The notes under the pieces: model-generated
Database searches by the model: none
Told to the model about the DNA's origin: nothing
What the model saw: the letters and a program-made list of their open reading frames with translations, nothing else
In this document: positions 22,706 through 34,995 of the stretch, in pieces
How the letters are laid out: every line of letters starts with the position of its first letter
Numbering within the stretch: position 1 is the first letter of the stretch
Translations under genes and position numbers: made by a program
From: Corythucha ciliata
Taxonomy: Eukaryota > Arthropoda > Insecta > Hemiptera > Tingidae
DNA length: 64,000 bases
Direction of reading: 5' to 3'
NCBI GenBank assembly: GCA_038030265.1
Contig: CM075941.1
Coordinates: forward strand, 21,886,001 to 21,950,000

Positions 22706-22844
22706 TAGAGAGATTTTGCAACCAGTCCCGTAAACGCTAAAGTTATTTTTTGTTACGCGTTGCTAGGGTAGTAAACATTTCGTTAATTGAAATGTGAATT
22801 ACTTTAACGTTAGCGTTAGCGGAGCTGTTTGCAAAATCTCTCTA
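22706..22844. mobile_element. 135-bp MITE with TA target duplication
   Basis: GAGAGATTTTGCAAC and GTTTGCAAAATCTCTC form the TIRs. TA flanks both sides (22706-22707, 22843-22844). Inner sequence is also partly inverted (around ACGCTAAAGT and ACGTTAGCGT). TA duplication fits mobilisation by a Tc1/mariner-type transposase. Confidence 0.8.
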
Positions 22845-25402
22845 ATGTTTTTGTGATCAGCGAAATTCAATTTTTAGAAGCAAAACCACCGTCGTAAACA
22901 TTTTCTTCAGTTGAAAAAAACCCGAGACTAATTTTCTCAGCGCACAGGCCAGAAAGCTGAGGTTGAATTAACGGTTTTCGGGCTGCGTAACATTATGGAG
23001 GGACTAGGTGAGGGGTATGTTTTGGGTTTCATGTTCTGAATCGTAAGTTTTTGTTGCTAAATACAGTGAACAGATGACAGTTGGAAGTGTGATTAAATTA
23101 TGTGGAATTTTAATTAATTATTATAAACAGTTAAACCAAATAGAAAAGGTAGATGGTCGAGGTGGACGTAAAAAGTTGCGTACATTATGGTGATTTATAA
23201 TTCATCGAAGAATAGGTAGTTAATTAGTTCTCCCAAGGAGTTTAAATTTCGAAATGGTGAATTGAGAGAACACAGAATGAACGGTAATGAATAATTCACC
23301 TTAAAGCCATCCCCCCCCCCACATTACTGTCGAAACACAGGGTAATTGTAAAATGTATGTTTATTTCAGGCACACACAATTTGAGGGGCATTTCGTTAGT
23401 TCAACAAACAGGTAATAATTATTTTCTTTCTTGGAATAAGCGATAGTGATTGCGCGCTTGCGTAGATATTAGCACGTGTTCAAATTAAAAATTATGTATT
23501 CCAACTGGTACATGGAAAAGGTGTGATTGTCATAAATTTTAAAGAGAGGTAAATTAGAGTTTTTTCCGATGAAATTGTGAGAATTTCAAGTTACATAGTA
23601 CTTGACTCGATAAACCACTTCTTTAAAGAGGGGTCTATTAATCATCGTCTGAGTCCTCCCCCCCGCCCCACCATTTTACCAACTCCACAGTGTTAATTTG
23701 ATGGACTACAAAATGCTTAACAATGACGGTGGGTTAATTGTTGGGCGATTGGTCAAGGTTTATTTAGATAGAGCCTCCTTCTCTTAACTTCCGTGAAAAA
23801 TCGTTCTCTCGTCGGCACACATTGTTTTCTTTCTCCCAAATAATTTGAAAACGCGGGCCCCGCGCCATACGCGTTCATTAGGCTTTTGTTTCATGAGTTT
23901 TCCCCATAAATTCAATTATCGAGGATATTGAGCTTCGATGAAGAATTTTTTTCGCCTCATTAAAATTATGACGCAGGGCGTAGGTCAACGTCCATTTAGA
24001 AACGTTAAAAAATATCACCCCTCCCCCCCAACTTCACCGCTTGGTCAACCCTCTTCATCATCCTCATCTAGTAGTGGCAGTTTTCGCCTTGAAATAATAC
24101 CATGTCTATTCATGGTAAAACCAACACCCCGACTTTTTTTTTAATTAATAAAAGTTCATCACATCTCATGCCTAGAAGATACTACTTATACTTTGAAAAT
24201 AATATAAAATGAAATGTGGGAACCTCTGGAAGTGGAAGGCGGAAACGGTTTCGAGTCTCTCATGCTTGTGAAGAGGGGGGTTTGCTTGTGAATTTGAATG
24301 TAAAATGATTCAACCCAGCAGAATCCAAAGCATGCCTCCTGGAGGGAGGGGCCCAGACCCTCCCCCACGTTCTCGGCTCCACCATGACTCGTGGTTAAGG
24401 CGTGGAAAATGCGTCTGAGGGGAAAGAGTTGTCTCTTCTTTGGTCAGAGGTTTTTGGGAGAGGTCCCCGTATAGCCTAATTAGACATTTATAATCAATTT
24501 AAGCCTATGACTACTTCAAAGCTTTTCATAAAGTATTTGCCATTCAGACTTGTGTACACGTATTGACAAATTGTCACGATGTGGGGGGGGGGGGGTGCAT
24601 TCCTTTCGTATAAAATGAGAGTATTTCATTGGCTCCAATATGTAATACCTACTCTCATATTTTATTTTCAGTCCAAGCCGTGTTACCTACTGTGTGTTAT
24701 TGCGGCATTCCAACGGTACACTCTTCTCTGCCCGGGACTCCCGGGAGTCGTGAGAAAAGAGGTGTGCGAGTGCGTGATTCGAGCATTGACATGAGCTTTG
24801 CGAGTCTTCACCGTTTCAATAAATGTATTGAAAACTGTCGCATTTTTTTGCAGCATGCTGGTTGTGGAGTTTTTTTTACGCTTTATAGAATGCCTCCATA
24901 ATATCCATTTTCAAGCTTGCGGGAGAAGGGGGAGCTATAATTAGTTCCCCTCCCTAGACGTTTCTCGTGTCTACACTTCTTGAGTTTATGAGCTTAAATA
25001 AAGCGCATGAAGTCGAATGAGTAGCGCCGTCTGAGAGCATTCACTATCAAAAGATGCTTTAAAAACTTGCAGCCTAACCTCCGGTTGAACGAACTTTCAG
25101 CGGAGTGCATATTCGGAATACGGTAATATTAGCGTTATAATTCAATGAATGAACGTAATCCTAATCCGTGAGACCTCATTCATTCACTCGTGAGCATAGC
25201 CCGGTTGAAGAGCCTAGAGGTGAATTCTGTAAATGATTTCCTCGCGTCTTACCGGGGGGGATTCTCGATAGAAATTTTTGTGCTGTTTCCATGTCAATAT
25301 TCTTCCACCTTAAAGATGGCACGTTGTCGTGACCACGCAGTGCTAGTGTTATTTTACGGAAAAGTTCATTAATCTCGTTTCCGGCGTATCTTGATGCGTG
25401 TG
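22845..25402. other. No gene seen
   Basis: C run near 23309-23319 and a 13-base G run at 24583-24595. A pyrimidine-rich acceptor-like ...TTTTATTTTCAG at about 24659-24670 precedes a short open stretch ending in TGA near 24791; no partner exon or domain can be shown. Confidence 0.35.
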
Positions 25403-25480
25403 TTAAGCGGCCCATACACTTACAATAAATATTGCGCAAACTAGTTTGTGCAATAATATTGTACGTCTATGGACCCCTTT
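25403..25480. mobile_element. Short palindromic MITE
   Basis: GCGGCCCATACACTTACAAT then AAATATTGCGCAAAC mirrors GTTTGTGCAATAATATTGTA then CGTCTATGGACC, centred on CTAG. Related copies lie at 14164 and around 62073-62400. Confidence 0.75.
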
Positions 25481-26281
25481 AGAAGGGCACAAAAACATGT
25501 TCAAAATGTTAGTTTCTTCTGAATGAAATGGAGAAGAAAATCGCTCAATTAGAAAATGATTTATTATTCATCTTAATAATTGCTAATTTGTTTTAAATTG
25601 ATCCGCCGATTTACAAGATAAACGTAATTTATTATGCAAAGCAAGATCGCCCTCCAAGACCTTTCTACCATCACTAATTTACGTGTCCAGCAGAGTGAAT
25701 TCGTTTATGAATATACATTTTGAAGGCGGTGTTTATTCTAGGAGAGTGTGTGCCCTTGAACATTTTAGAACTTCCCCGACTACATATTCCCGTTTTACTG
25801 GGGTAGGGATGGTGGAAGGAGACGGCTACTTTTCACTTTCCGATAATTGGTTTCCCAGGACAATCCTTTCAAGCTAGTTGAATATTTGTGTTTAATAGGC
25901 TCTCGAATCTCCGGGTGATTCACTGGTTTAGACTTCCTCAGTTATATCCTAAGCATAGCTGGCAGTCTTCCAATACCCCCCCCCCGTCCTTTCTGTGTTA
26001 CCTTTACACTTGAGAGTACGGATATTTCATTTCATTCCGGCCCACAGTTCTTTGGAAAAGCTCTCATCACACTTGAAAGAGATTGAAAGAGGAAAATCCT
26101 CCTGATGATGAGGTAGGGGGGGTCCCCCTGCTGCGTTATTTCCATAATCCCCTTCAAACCTCTCGCAAAGGTGTACTGAGTATGTAATCGCAATGGTAAA
26201 GGTTTTCTTGGTGACCTCATTAAATTTTCGCAGCCCACCCGAAGTCTCCAGCAGGCACCAAGAGAAAATATTTCTGTGCCT
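25481..26281. other. No gene seen
   Basis: C run near 25976-25985. No recognisable coding frame or repeat pair. Confidence 0.4.
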
Positions 26282-26284
26282 CTA

Positions 26285-26931
26285 CCCCGGTTTCCACTTG
26301 TACCTTTTTAATCCGTTCCATACCACTCTGGACCTTTAAACTGATACGCGCCTTATCATTTGAGGGGGAAAAGGAATAGAACGGGTCGACCAGCTAAATT
26401 AGTCGGATTTTGTCCAAACCATCAAAGGAAAGGAATGGAACGCGCATAGTGCAGTCCGAAAACGGAGTCCGCCCCGAGACCCGTTCCGTTCCTTCGTAAC
26501 ACTTTTTTTTCTCTCCACGTGAGACGTGGAGCGCACACGCCGCGCCGTCCTAACCTCAGTATTCCTTTTTGTTTTTTGTTCTTGTCGAAATGAATTGGGA
26601 CAACTAATTTGTGCCGTCACATTTATCGATGAGTACAAAAAACTCAAAATAATTTGGGACCCAAAAGATCCCGACCACTGCAACCGGATTCTGAATCAAG
26701 AGCTTCGCGTGAAAATAGAAATAAGCGGCGGCGGCGGCCAAAGCAAGTTGCTGCGGTGAACTCATCTTTTAAATTGAAGGAACGCGAATCCCCCCAGTCC
26801 TTCCTTTAAATGATACGGGTATGAGGAACGGAACGCTGCAATGATGCGGCATGAAATTTTCAAATCTTTCCGTACCAAACTGGCATGGTACGCTGTATGG
26901 AACGTCAAAAAGGTTCAAGTGGAAACCGGGG
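26285..26931 (+). mobile_element. TIR transposon with MADF-like fragment, Harbinger-like
   Basis: CCCCGGTTTCCACTTGTACC then TTTTTAA.CGTTCCATACC at 26285-26324 mirrors GGTACGCTGTATGGAACGTC then AAAAAGGTTCAAGTGG..CCGGGG ending at 26931. Flanks are CTA (26282-26284) and TTA (26932-26934), a near match to the TTA/TAA duplications of PIF/Harbinger. That superfamily usually carries a separate DNA-binding ORF of Myb/SANT or MADF type, which fits the MADF-like fragment inside. No transposase is present in the 647 bases. Confidence 0.65.
26616..26759 (+). pseudogene. MADF-like DNA-binding domain fragment
   Basis: The plus-strand frame reads VTFIDEYKKLKIIWDPKDP followed by DHCNRILNQELRVKIEI, ending in a Gly run and TGA near 26757. 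The pattern F-I-x-x-Y-x(5)-I-W-D-P-x-x-x-D-x-x-N is the start of a MADF (trihelix) domain, which binds DNA through an aromatic core. Only about 35 of the usual ~85 residues are present, and the remaining helices are missing. The upstream residues of this frame (from about 26526) do not look like protein. It is most likely a relic of the DNA-binding ORF of the surrounding transposon. Confidence 0.5.
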
Positions 26932-27537
26932 TTAAGATGAACCAGGAAAAATCAACTTTATTTGGGAGATTATATGTGGGGAAACACCCTCAAGTGATGA
27001 TTTTCGGAATGACTAATTACGTATCTCAATTTTTAAAGCTAGTTATGTATGTCTAGGCAACCAAACAAACCCCAGCGAACAAATGAAGCAATTTGATAGG
27101 TTGCATAGACTCCATCTCAGACGCATAAAATATGGTACACGGGGCTTAAATGTTGTCAGGCTTGAACTGTCTGAGTTCAGAACATGACAACATTAAAAAA
27201 AAAAAAAAAAAATGAAAAATACTATTTCATGTCACTTGGCGTGGATCTAGGGAGGGAATCAAGCCTCCTCCTTCCGGAGCAGCGCCGCTCGATGGGCCTG
27301 AAGCGGTGCCACTCACCGTTGGCTCCAGAATAGGCAAGGAAATCGTAAAATCCCTTAAAATGATGTTACTCAGTCCTAAACCTGAAAATTTCACGCCATA
27401 AACTCAGCCCGAAAATATTTGTATGTTCCCCGAGTCCAGAATCCAGTTTGCCTATCTGGCTGGCACTGAGTTGTTTAGGCTCAATAACTAAGCGTAAAAC
27501 AGCAGGTTTCCCCGTATAATTCACAATTCAGTTCTAT

Positions 27538-27922
27538 GGGATTGTTTCACAGATGATTCATCGACCCCCCTCCAATAACCCCTCATCTACTACGCGGCAC
27601 ACGTTTTCCCGCCTTATTTCTGCACCAATCCTGGATTTTAAGGTCTCGTTTCATTCTCCAGGAAGTTGCAGCCGTATCATTTCTATAATTTCGTCCTTGA
27701 AGTAACTTTGAACCTGCCTTGAACTTTGAAAACTTGCCAGCAAACTTCAGGCTCTTTCTTCCACTTACATATTTGAAAAAATGAATACGTCTGCATATGG
27801 GGAACCTCCTGGAGATTGAAACGAGACCTTAAAATCCACGATTAGTGCAGAAATAAGGCGCGATAACGTGTCTTGCGTTGTTTGTGGGGGGTTGAGGAAT
27901 CATAAGTGAAACACCCCCTTAA
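27538..27922. mobile_element. Foldback element, family D copy 1
   Basis: The left half, with CGCCTTATTTCTGCACCAAT and GGATTTTAAGGTCTCGTTTC, is inverted in the right half (GAAACGAGACCTTAAAATCC, TAGTGCAGAAATAAGGCG). The right end reads ACACCCCCTTAA (TTAA at 27919-27922); the left TTAA is lost. The same family is intact at 29.2 kb. Confidence 0.75.
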
Positions 27923-27984
27923 GCGTTTCCTATTTACACAAAACTCTGTGATGGACACAAAATCTGCACACAAAAATCTGTGAT

Positions 27985-28095
27985 GGAGTAATTCATTTCC
28001 ACCCGTCCGCTCTGAATTAAAACATAATTTTAATCGAGAAGACGGGTAGAAATGGACGGCTCCAGAGCAGAATTCTATGAAAATGAAAAACGCTA
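27985..28095. mobile_element. Palindromic MITE, family E copy 1 (eroded left end)
   Basis: TTCATTTCCACCCGTC mirrors GACGGGTAGAAATGGA, and the end AAAACGCTA followed by TTA matches the right end of the better copy at 56046-56187. Confidence 0.65.
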
Positions 28096-28098
28096 TTA

Positions 28099-29206
28099 AT
28101 CTTCTGATCGAGGTCCATTGATCGATTTTCATTTGTTTGCTGAAAGGGGAAGGCGTGAACGAAAATAATTTTTGTGTTCTTTATCGAGTGTCTTCTGTTC
28201 TACTCGTGCGGTGAGGGTAGCTCGAGAAAAATAATATTTGTCCACGTTTTGCGAGGTGATGCATTGAATAATTTTGTTGCTTTTGGTCTGGTGCCTGCTT
28301 CTGGTGGGTTCAAGTAAGGTCATGACCTCGTGGAGGTGAAATCAGAAACAGCCAAATTTTTTACAGCTTAAAAAAAAAATTGCGGAAGGATGAATTTGGA
28401 CCACCGCAGGTGAAATGCCCCGCTGGAGGAGGGGTGTATTTCAGGTTCCTTTTAGGCTCTTTGAATAATTTACCAGTTCATCCTCATAATGGGCGAAAGA
28501 TCAAGGCTGAAGATGACAAGACACGTGAATAAAATATTGGATTTTACGCCTCACGGTGCTGATTTGATGATATCTCTGTGAATTCGACGAGTGTTATTCC
28601 CCTAAACATCTAACTATTTATTTATTTGAACTCTGTATATATCGTCTAATTGAGTGTGATATCGGGACGATCGGAATCACTTTCAACGGCAGGAAATAGC
28701 AACTGAGAAATATCGAAGGACGCTATTTAGAGGACGCGCCCCTGGGGCACTTTATCGAAAATGTCAAAATTCTTTTTTTTAATTTCTTTTTGAAAATGTT
28801 TTAAATAGCGTGGTCACGTTGGTGTTTCTCTCTCTCTATCCCTCTCTCTTTCTCATAACTGAATACTAGCTGCCACTCCAACGTTATAGTTTTTTTTCTA
28901 ACCCATGCGAGCCACCACGCGAGAGATGTATTTCAATTTGTTTTTGGCAAATATTCATCGTTACGTTACGTACATGCAAACTAGCTATAACAATGTTGCA
29001 CGTGTCGTTGACTTTTGTAGATTTAGTTGCCAAAGGTTAAAAGGCTGATAGATAATATTTGTGCTGGGGCACTTAACGCCTTCTTTTCGAGCAAACAACG
29101 ATTGTTCTTATTTTTGGCTTATTATTTCTCAATAATAAGTCTTTTTTTTATCGTTTTCGATTTGCGTTTTCATAATTAACAAATTGATAACGAACCATTT
29201 CATTCA
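28099..29206. other. No gene seen
   Basis: A CT-rich run at 28828-28854 and a hairpin at 29121-29142 (CTTATTATT, loop, AATAATAAG) whose ~40-base context recurs inverted at 40801-40845. No coding signal. Confidence 0.4.
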
Positions 29207-29607
29207 TTAAGGGGGAGTTGCACATGTCTTTCATTGACCCCCTACAATCTTACCTCGCTTACTCGGCGTTACGTAAATTATCGCCGTATTTCTGCACCAA
29301 TCCTGGGTTTCAAGGTCTCATTTAAATCTTCAGGAAGGTCCGCACAACCGTACGATCTTGCCTTCCTAAATAAGTCGTCAAAAGAGTGTGAGTTTTCAAG
29401 GTAAAAGTTTATGTCCTTTTTACAGTTATTTTAGGGGTGAAATATGGAAAAAGAAGATCGTACGGTTGTGCGGAATTTCCTGAAGATTTAAATGAGACCT
29501 TGAAATCCAGATTTGGTGCAGAAATACGGTGATAATTTACGTAACGCCGAGTAGGCGAGGTACGATTGGAGGGGGGTCGAGGAAACACATGTACAACTCC
29601 CCCTTAA
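29207..29607. mobile_element. TTAA-flanked foldback element, family D copy 2
   Basis: TTAA occurs at both edges (29207-29210, 29604-29607). GGGGGAGTTGCACATG and CATGTACAACTCCCCC form the tips. The arms, about 140 bases, stay complementary through GGCGTTACGTAAATTATC and GATCGTACGGTTGTGCGGA, around a loop of about 110 bases. A TTAA target is characteristic of piggyBac-type transposition, so a piggyBac-mobilised MITE is the best guess. Confidence 0.8.
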
Positions 29608-29879
29608 AGCAGGGGCGGTTTTAGGCCTCCGTGACGGGGTGGTCGTAAAATGTGTTCTCACCCCCCCCCTAACTTATCTCATTGGCCTAATTTCTTAATT
29701 TTCTTATATAAAAAAAAGTAGCCCGAAAGCGCACTGTCTTTGTTTCCCAAAACCAGGATTTTATATTGCAGTGTCTGATATCTGCTTAAAATCTGAGCGA
29801 ATGTGGTGCTGGCAATTTGACTAAAACAAAAAATCTTGGAATACTGCCTTAGAATCCAGGACATTTAACCAAAAAACCA

Positions 29880-30720
29880 GGCCAAAAACAGGTCCTGCGC
29901 GTTTGGCTCTTTCAAAAACGAAATGTCGCAATTGAGTCTATCTAATTTTCGCTCTCTCAAAACCAAATTTTACGGATTTCGCTCGTTCAAATCCAAATTT
30001 TAAGGATTTTTCATCTCTCAAAAACAAAATTTCGTTGGTTTGGCTCTTCCAAACCCCAATTTCGCGGTCATTCACTCTCATAAAACTACATTTTGCGAAT
30101 TCTTCTTGTTCAAACCCCGATATCGTGGGGGCTTGCTCTTTCCTAAACCCGAATTTCGTTGGTTTTGCTGTTTCAAAAACCAATTTCACGAACTTTAGCT
30201 CTTTCAAACACCAATTTCGCGAACTTGGCTCTTTTACGTCCTAATTTCGAGGATTTTTCACTCTTTGAAAACCAATTTTTTTTGGATTTGGCTCTTTGAA
30301 AATCCAATTTTGGCGATTTACGATTAACGATAAACCAAGTTTTAGGGCAAAAACTCTTTCTATACTTTTTTACATACAAAAAACTAGTTTGGCCCATTGG
30401 AAAACCAAATGGCGTGACTTTGGCCTTTTCCGTGGCAATGTCGCCACCGAAATTCGCTCGTCCATAACCAAATGTCTTGGATTCAGCTTCTTCAAAACAG
30501 AATTGGCCATTTCAAACACTAATTGCGTGGTTTTACCTCTTTCATAAACAAAGAAAAACAAAATCAACAAAATTTGTGTGGCTTTAGCTCTTCCTAAACT
30601 CGTTTTTGTAGCTTTGACTAATTCGAAAGCAAATTCATCTTTTTCAAATACAATTGTTTTTATTTGGGTAACTCAAATAGCCAAAATTTGTTATTTTGGC
30701 TATTAAAAGCTCCAGTTACA
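29880..30720. repeat. Degenerate ~34-bp satellite
   Basis: The phrase 'ggctctttcaaaaaccaat' then 'ttcgcgaa' returns about 20 times at 30-36 base spacing, each copy different. Frames on both strands (29938-30207, 30035-30244, 30173-30397) give repeating KFGFERAK-like peptides and are not genes. Its reverse complement matches the satellite at 53.9-55.3 kb. Confidence 0.8.
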
Positions 30721-30811
30721 CGGATTTGCTGAAGAAAAACCTCCGCATTCGTTTCCTTCAAATCTCAAGTTCTGCCGATTTTACTCTTTTACTCCGAGAG
30801 CTATGCTTTTA

Positions 30812-31000
30812 AAGGTCTATTCACACACATCAGTGCAGTGAGCGGGACGTGCTCCGGCCGGGACACGTCCGGCAAGTAAAATGTTATTCTCATACGGGAA
30901 TTGAGCGGGTCGTTCACACATATCCGGCACGTGTCAGGGACGTGCCCCTTCAATTTCCATTGAGAATAATATTTTATATGCCGGACTGGGCACCATATGA
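30812..31000. mobile_element. Small compound foldback
   Basis: AAAATGTTATTCTCATACGG then GAATTGA is inverted as TCAATTTCCATTGAGAATAA then TATTTTA. The phrase 'ttcacacatatccggcacgtg' also echoes 'ttcacacacatcagtgcagtg' on the same strand. It looks like a MITE with nested or duplicated ends; boundaries are approximate. Confidence 0.5.
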
Positions 31001-31374
31001 TATAATTCAGAGAAGACTGGTGGAAATGCTCGGCAACAGAGCGAAATTTTATGCAAATGGGAAACGCCATAACATTTGTATCTTTTCACTTTCCCTTCCT
31101 TCGCTTATTCCCCCCCCCCCCGTAACAATGAGGGGCGCTGAGCTGACTGACGGGGGTGGCGATCGCCCCTATCGCTGACCCTGAACAACACTTCCGCCGC
31201 CGCTGCGTCATGAAACTTGACAGTCTTATTGGTGAAGGAGTAAATTAGGCTCGTAGCCCAATTAGAGCGTATTCCACTCATTAAAATATCCCAAATTGCG
31301 TTTAGCCACGAATAGCCTCCCGAAACATCTCAAAACGCTGATCTGTCAACCTTTGTGTGGGTGAGGGTGGGCAG

Positions 31375-31515
31375 TTTGGACTCGGGCCGTGGGGTTTCAC
31401 CCCACCCCCCTCGTCTACTACTTGGCCTTGTCTACTACTATACTCATCTACTATTTGGTTTCTCGCCTTATTTCTGCATCAATCATGGATTTTATGGACT
31501 CGTTTCCATCTCGAG
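31375..31515. mobile_element. Foldback family D, partial copy 3
   Basis: CGCCTTATTTCTGCATCAAT then CATGGATTTTATGGACTCGT matches the left arm of the 27.5 and 29.2 kb copies. The inverted partner arm is absent. Confidence 0.6.
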
Positions 31516-34179
31516 GAAATTACTTACTTTAATTTTGTCAAATTTCTCTCCCATTGTCAGTTCAATGCTAGACACTGAGAATGGCGAGCAGCCGAAAATA
31601 GTTTGTTATATGTAACGAACTATACAAGGGATGATTATTGATTAAATGGCCAACCGCATGACGCATGAGCAAGACTCTACAAGCTCATTTTGTATAACCT
31701 CCCCCATTTTAGGAACGCAATACGAGTCACACCGCTCTATGCGGGGTCATCATTAGGCCCAGAGGGTGTGGACTACGCGGACATAAGTATAACTGATTTA
31801 TAGTTAACTCATATAAAACATAGCGCTGGGTCGGAGTCCCGCAGGTTGGATCCAGGCGTGGCGAGTGTGACCGTGGCATGGCCGCACGGAGAAAAATATT
31901 TCGTTAAGCTAACCAAAAATAGGGAATCGCCAACCCGAAAATTAGGTTAAAAAAGTGACAGCCTAACAGAAAATAAATGGAACTATACATATAAAGTAAA
32001 GTGACTTGAGTAGACTCTACTATGCTTCTGATTACATTTACTGCTACAAGGGATAGTGAGAACAACCTGAATATAGTGAACCTTTAACCAAAGTCAGCTT
32101 GTACAATCAGCCTTTCAGCGTGTTAGACGTAACTGACTTATTTCGACCGTCCTGCAAGACCTCGTATATTCAAAAATCAAAATTTTACAGTAAAAAAAAA
32201 AAAAAAAAACTGTATGGAGAGTTTTGTCTCTCTACTCTTGTAAATCATGCAATCGATTAGTTATGAAGAAAGATGCATATTTCTTCAATAATCAATCATG
32301 GAAGAGCCAAAATGTTCAAGAAGAAGCGTTCTAGAATAGTTTTGGACATACAAAGGATTTTACCACAGTTTTGAAGCCTCTCGGACAATCGATTTTATCG
32401 TTGGCATTTCTTATCATATCGATATGAAACTTTCAGAGAAGCAAAAGCAGCTTCAGTTTCATCAGATCAACTCGAAACTTCATTTTTTGAATAAATCGTA
32501 CTTACGAGGTTTTGCAGGTATACAGTCGATTTGGAATGTCTGACTACAGACGTACGTTTAGGCCAACCACATGTTGTGTAACGTTTACCTTGCGTATAAG
32601 GTTACGGGCGCGGAATTAATTAAATGAAAGCATGATTATGGAATGTACCCCCGCACGACCACCCTCCTGATCACACTGATCGGGAAAAGTTGAATTTATT
32701 ATTTCTGTTCATTCTTCAGGCCGGAATGGGCAGAAATACACAAAGAATCTGATTGATCACTGAATTAATTTTCATGAATAAAAAAAAACATTATGCATGT
32801 TGCATGTTTGCCACCTGTCTTGAAGACGTTGAGGTTCCTCTCGACGAGACATTGCTGCAAAAAAAAAGGGGGGGGGCCCATAGGACGTGGTCAAATAAAG
32901 AATTTTGTAAAATAAAAATAATTGTAAAATAAAAAAAATGTTGTACAGCCGGGCGTAAAGACTCGAAATTCGCCCGATGGGAGAGCTTTCAGTGGGAGAC
33001 ATGAGGTTCATTCCGCTTTCCGCCCGCCGGGCGTAAAGAAAAATACCAGCCCGCTGCGTCTTCTTTTAGGCCTTTTGTTGTTTTTAAAAATTGTTCTTCC
33101 TAACACACACATTGTTTTTTTAAATTGTACATTAGCACTAAAAACACAAAAATAAGCACTATAAATTAGGCTGAGAGGCGATTAAAGTTCTCTCTGTATC
33201 AGCTACGTCATCCTTCCATTCGCTGGCTTTTCCTAGAATCTGCCCAGCAGTTGGGTTGTTTGTACCAGTTGGGGTTTTTGTACCATACGCAGCAAAAGTA
33301 CAAAATATCAGCTGAACCATCTCAATGCTATAGGTATCATTAACCCAACTACCAAAAAAAATTGGCTTGAACGAACAAGAGTAAAGTAAAGTACCATTAT
33401 TTTACCTAAGTTCTGGGTGAGCGAAACTAATTTTTTAATGGGTCATTCAACTTGAGTCATTTTACTTCTTTGTGGTTCACTTTACTGTAAGGAAAGTCAT
33501 TTCAACCTTGAATTTGGTAAAATTAAAAGAATGCTTATAACCAAAATAGTTTAGTAGTACGGTCAAAATCATAGAATGAGCCACTTGCACATTTTTTGGA
33601 AACATTTTTTTCCTCAAAGGTAATACAAATAGAAAAGGGTTGGCGCATTTTTTTTTCAATATCAACGAAAATTTAAATTGATACGAATTTTCAAAGTAGG
33701 GATTTTATGGGCCAGCTAAAAACACCCCGCGCCATGTTTATTTCATATCCGAGTGTGATGACGTCACTTAGTTCGAACCATATTCGACAAATGACATTAA
33801 CACAGTGAATGTTGCTTTATTATTCAATTTTATTGAAAGAAAATAATAAAAAATTGAATAAATATTAAAATATTATAAATTATAATAAATATTCGAATAC
33901 ACATTTGAACGAGCCTCACTTGCTCTCGCGTAACACGAGGATGCTTGTTTTAGCGGCGAAAGATTCCCAAAAATGTAATGAAGAATGAAATAAAAAATAA
34001 CTCCACATCTTTGACTTTCCAGCAGATCGTTTACGATATCTTTCCTTTTCAACTTCTCCAGAACAGATGAAGTTCTTGTCTTCTTGTTGCCTAAAAAGTA
34101 AGGAAATAATTTGTACGCTTTGTTCTTCGCAAACGCTTCCAAATTTACAAGAGTAAGAATATAGGTGTGTTCCATTGTT
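31516..34179. other. No gene seen
   Basis: AT-rich. It holds an A run near 32191-32208 and a G run near 32869-32876. None of the short frames has a recognisable domain. Confidence 0.4.
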
Positions 34180-34345
34180 TTGTACTTCCATGTTTCCTAC
34201 AGGAATGGAAGTATGGTTATCGTGAAAAAAATCGAGTCCGAGCTGACTTATCATTCTTGATGTACAACCTCAGAAAAGTTGAAAAAGTGGTTTTCGGCAT
34301 GCCGTCGGTCTGTCGGTGTGCATCATTGACAGATGTTTTCATTTA
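34180..34345 (+). repeat. Dispersed repeat F, copy 1
   Basis: It starts with a hairpin-like TACTTCCATGTTTCC...GGAATGGAAGTA, then GTGAAAAAAATCGAGTCCGA and GGCATGCCGTCGGTCTGTCG. Other copies lie at 37288-37405 (partial) and inverted at 48485-48650. Class unknown. Confidence 0.65.
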
Positions 34346-34995
34346 TTATTTTCAGAAATTTCAATGAAATGCTGTTCGTGCTACACTTTTCCTGCAATGG
34401 AAAACGCCTAATAGTCCATTAGAATAGTTTGTAGGGCGTGATTTATGGAGGTTCTCAGACTAGTTGTACGGTGAAAAGAGTTTTTTCCTCTCTACTGTTT
34501 TACTTACTCTTTGAAAGAGCAGAGACGCTTAATATGTAGTACTATCATATGACCAAACAAATCTATTGGTGCTTCCACAATGCTTACCCGTCAGTCGAGA
34601 TCGTTGGTACTCAAATCGAGAGGGTACAACTCCCGGCTTCGCGAATGCGAGTCTTCGAAGTAGGTCCTCAGGTACATCAAGTTCTCAACGTCATTTTCGA
34701 GCTGAAAAATGGTTCAATGACTTATAAGAATCAAGAAACGAAGCAATGTTTTCCTGACTTCATCCTTCGCATTCAGAAAGGAAGAGCCAGAAAACAAGAA
34801 GAAACAAAGAAACAAATTAATGAAGCCACTGAAGGCTTCCGACCTCTATGATTATAATAATAATAATTGAATTTACACACGTCAAAGTAGTCTTCACATC
34901 AGAAGAACCTTGTAGATTGATAGAACCGGACCATGTTGTTCTCGCCTGCATGCTTTGAACCACTTCGGCGGAGCTGTGTTATTCATAGGCACCGT
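34346..34995. other. No recognised gene
   Basis: The frame at 34549-34851 (100 codons, TGA-terminated after EATEGFRPL) is the most protein-like stretch here, but I recognise no family and see no splice or poly(A) context that settles it. Confidence 0.3.

Noticed and set aside
24670..24793. Short open stretch after an acceptor-like TTTTCAG, with Cys-rich residues faintly like a Wnt N-terminal segment
   Set aside because: Too short, ends in a stop, lacks the conserved Wnt motifs and has no partner exon.
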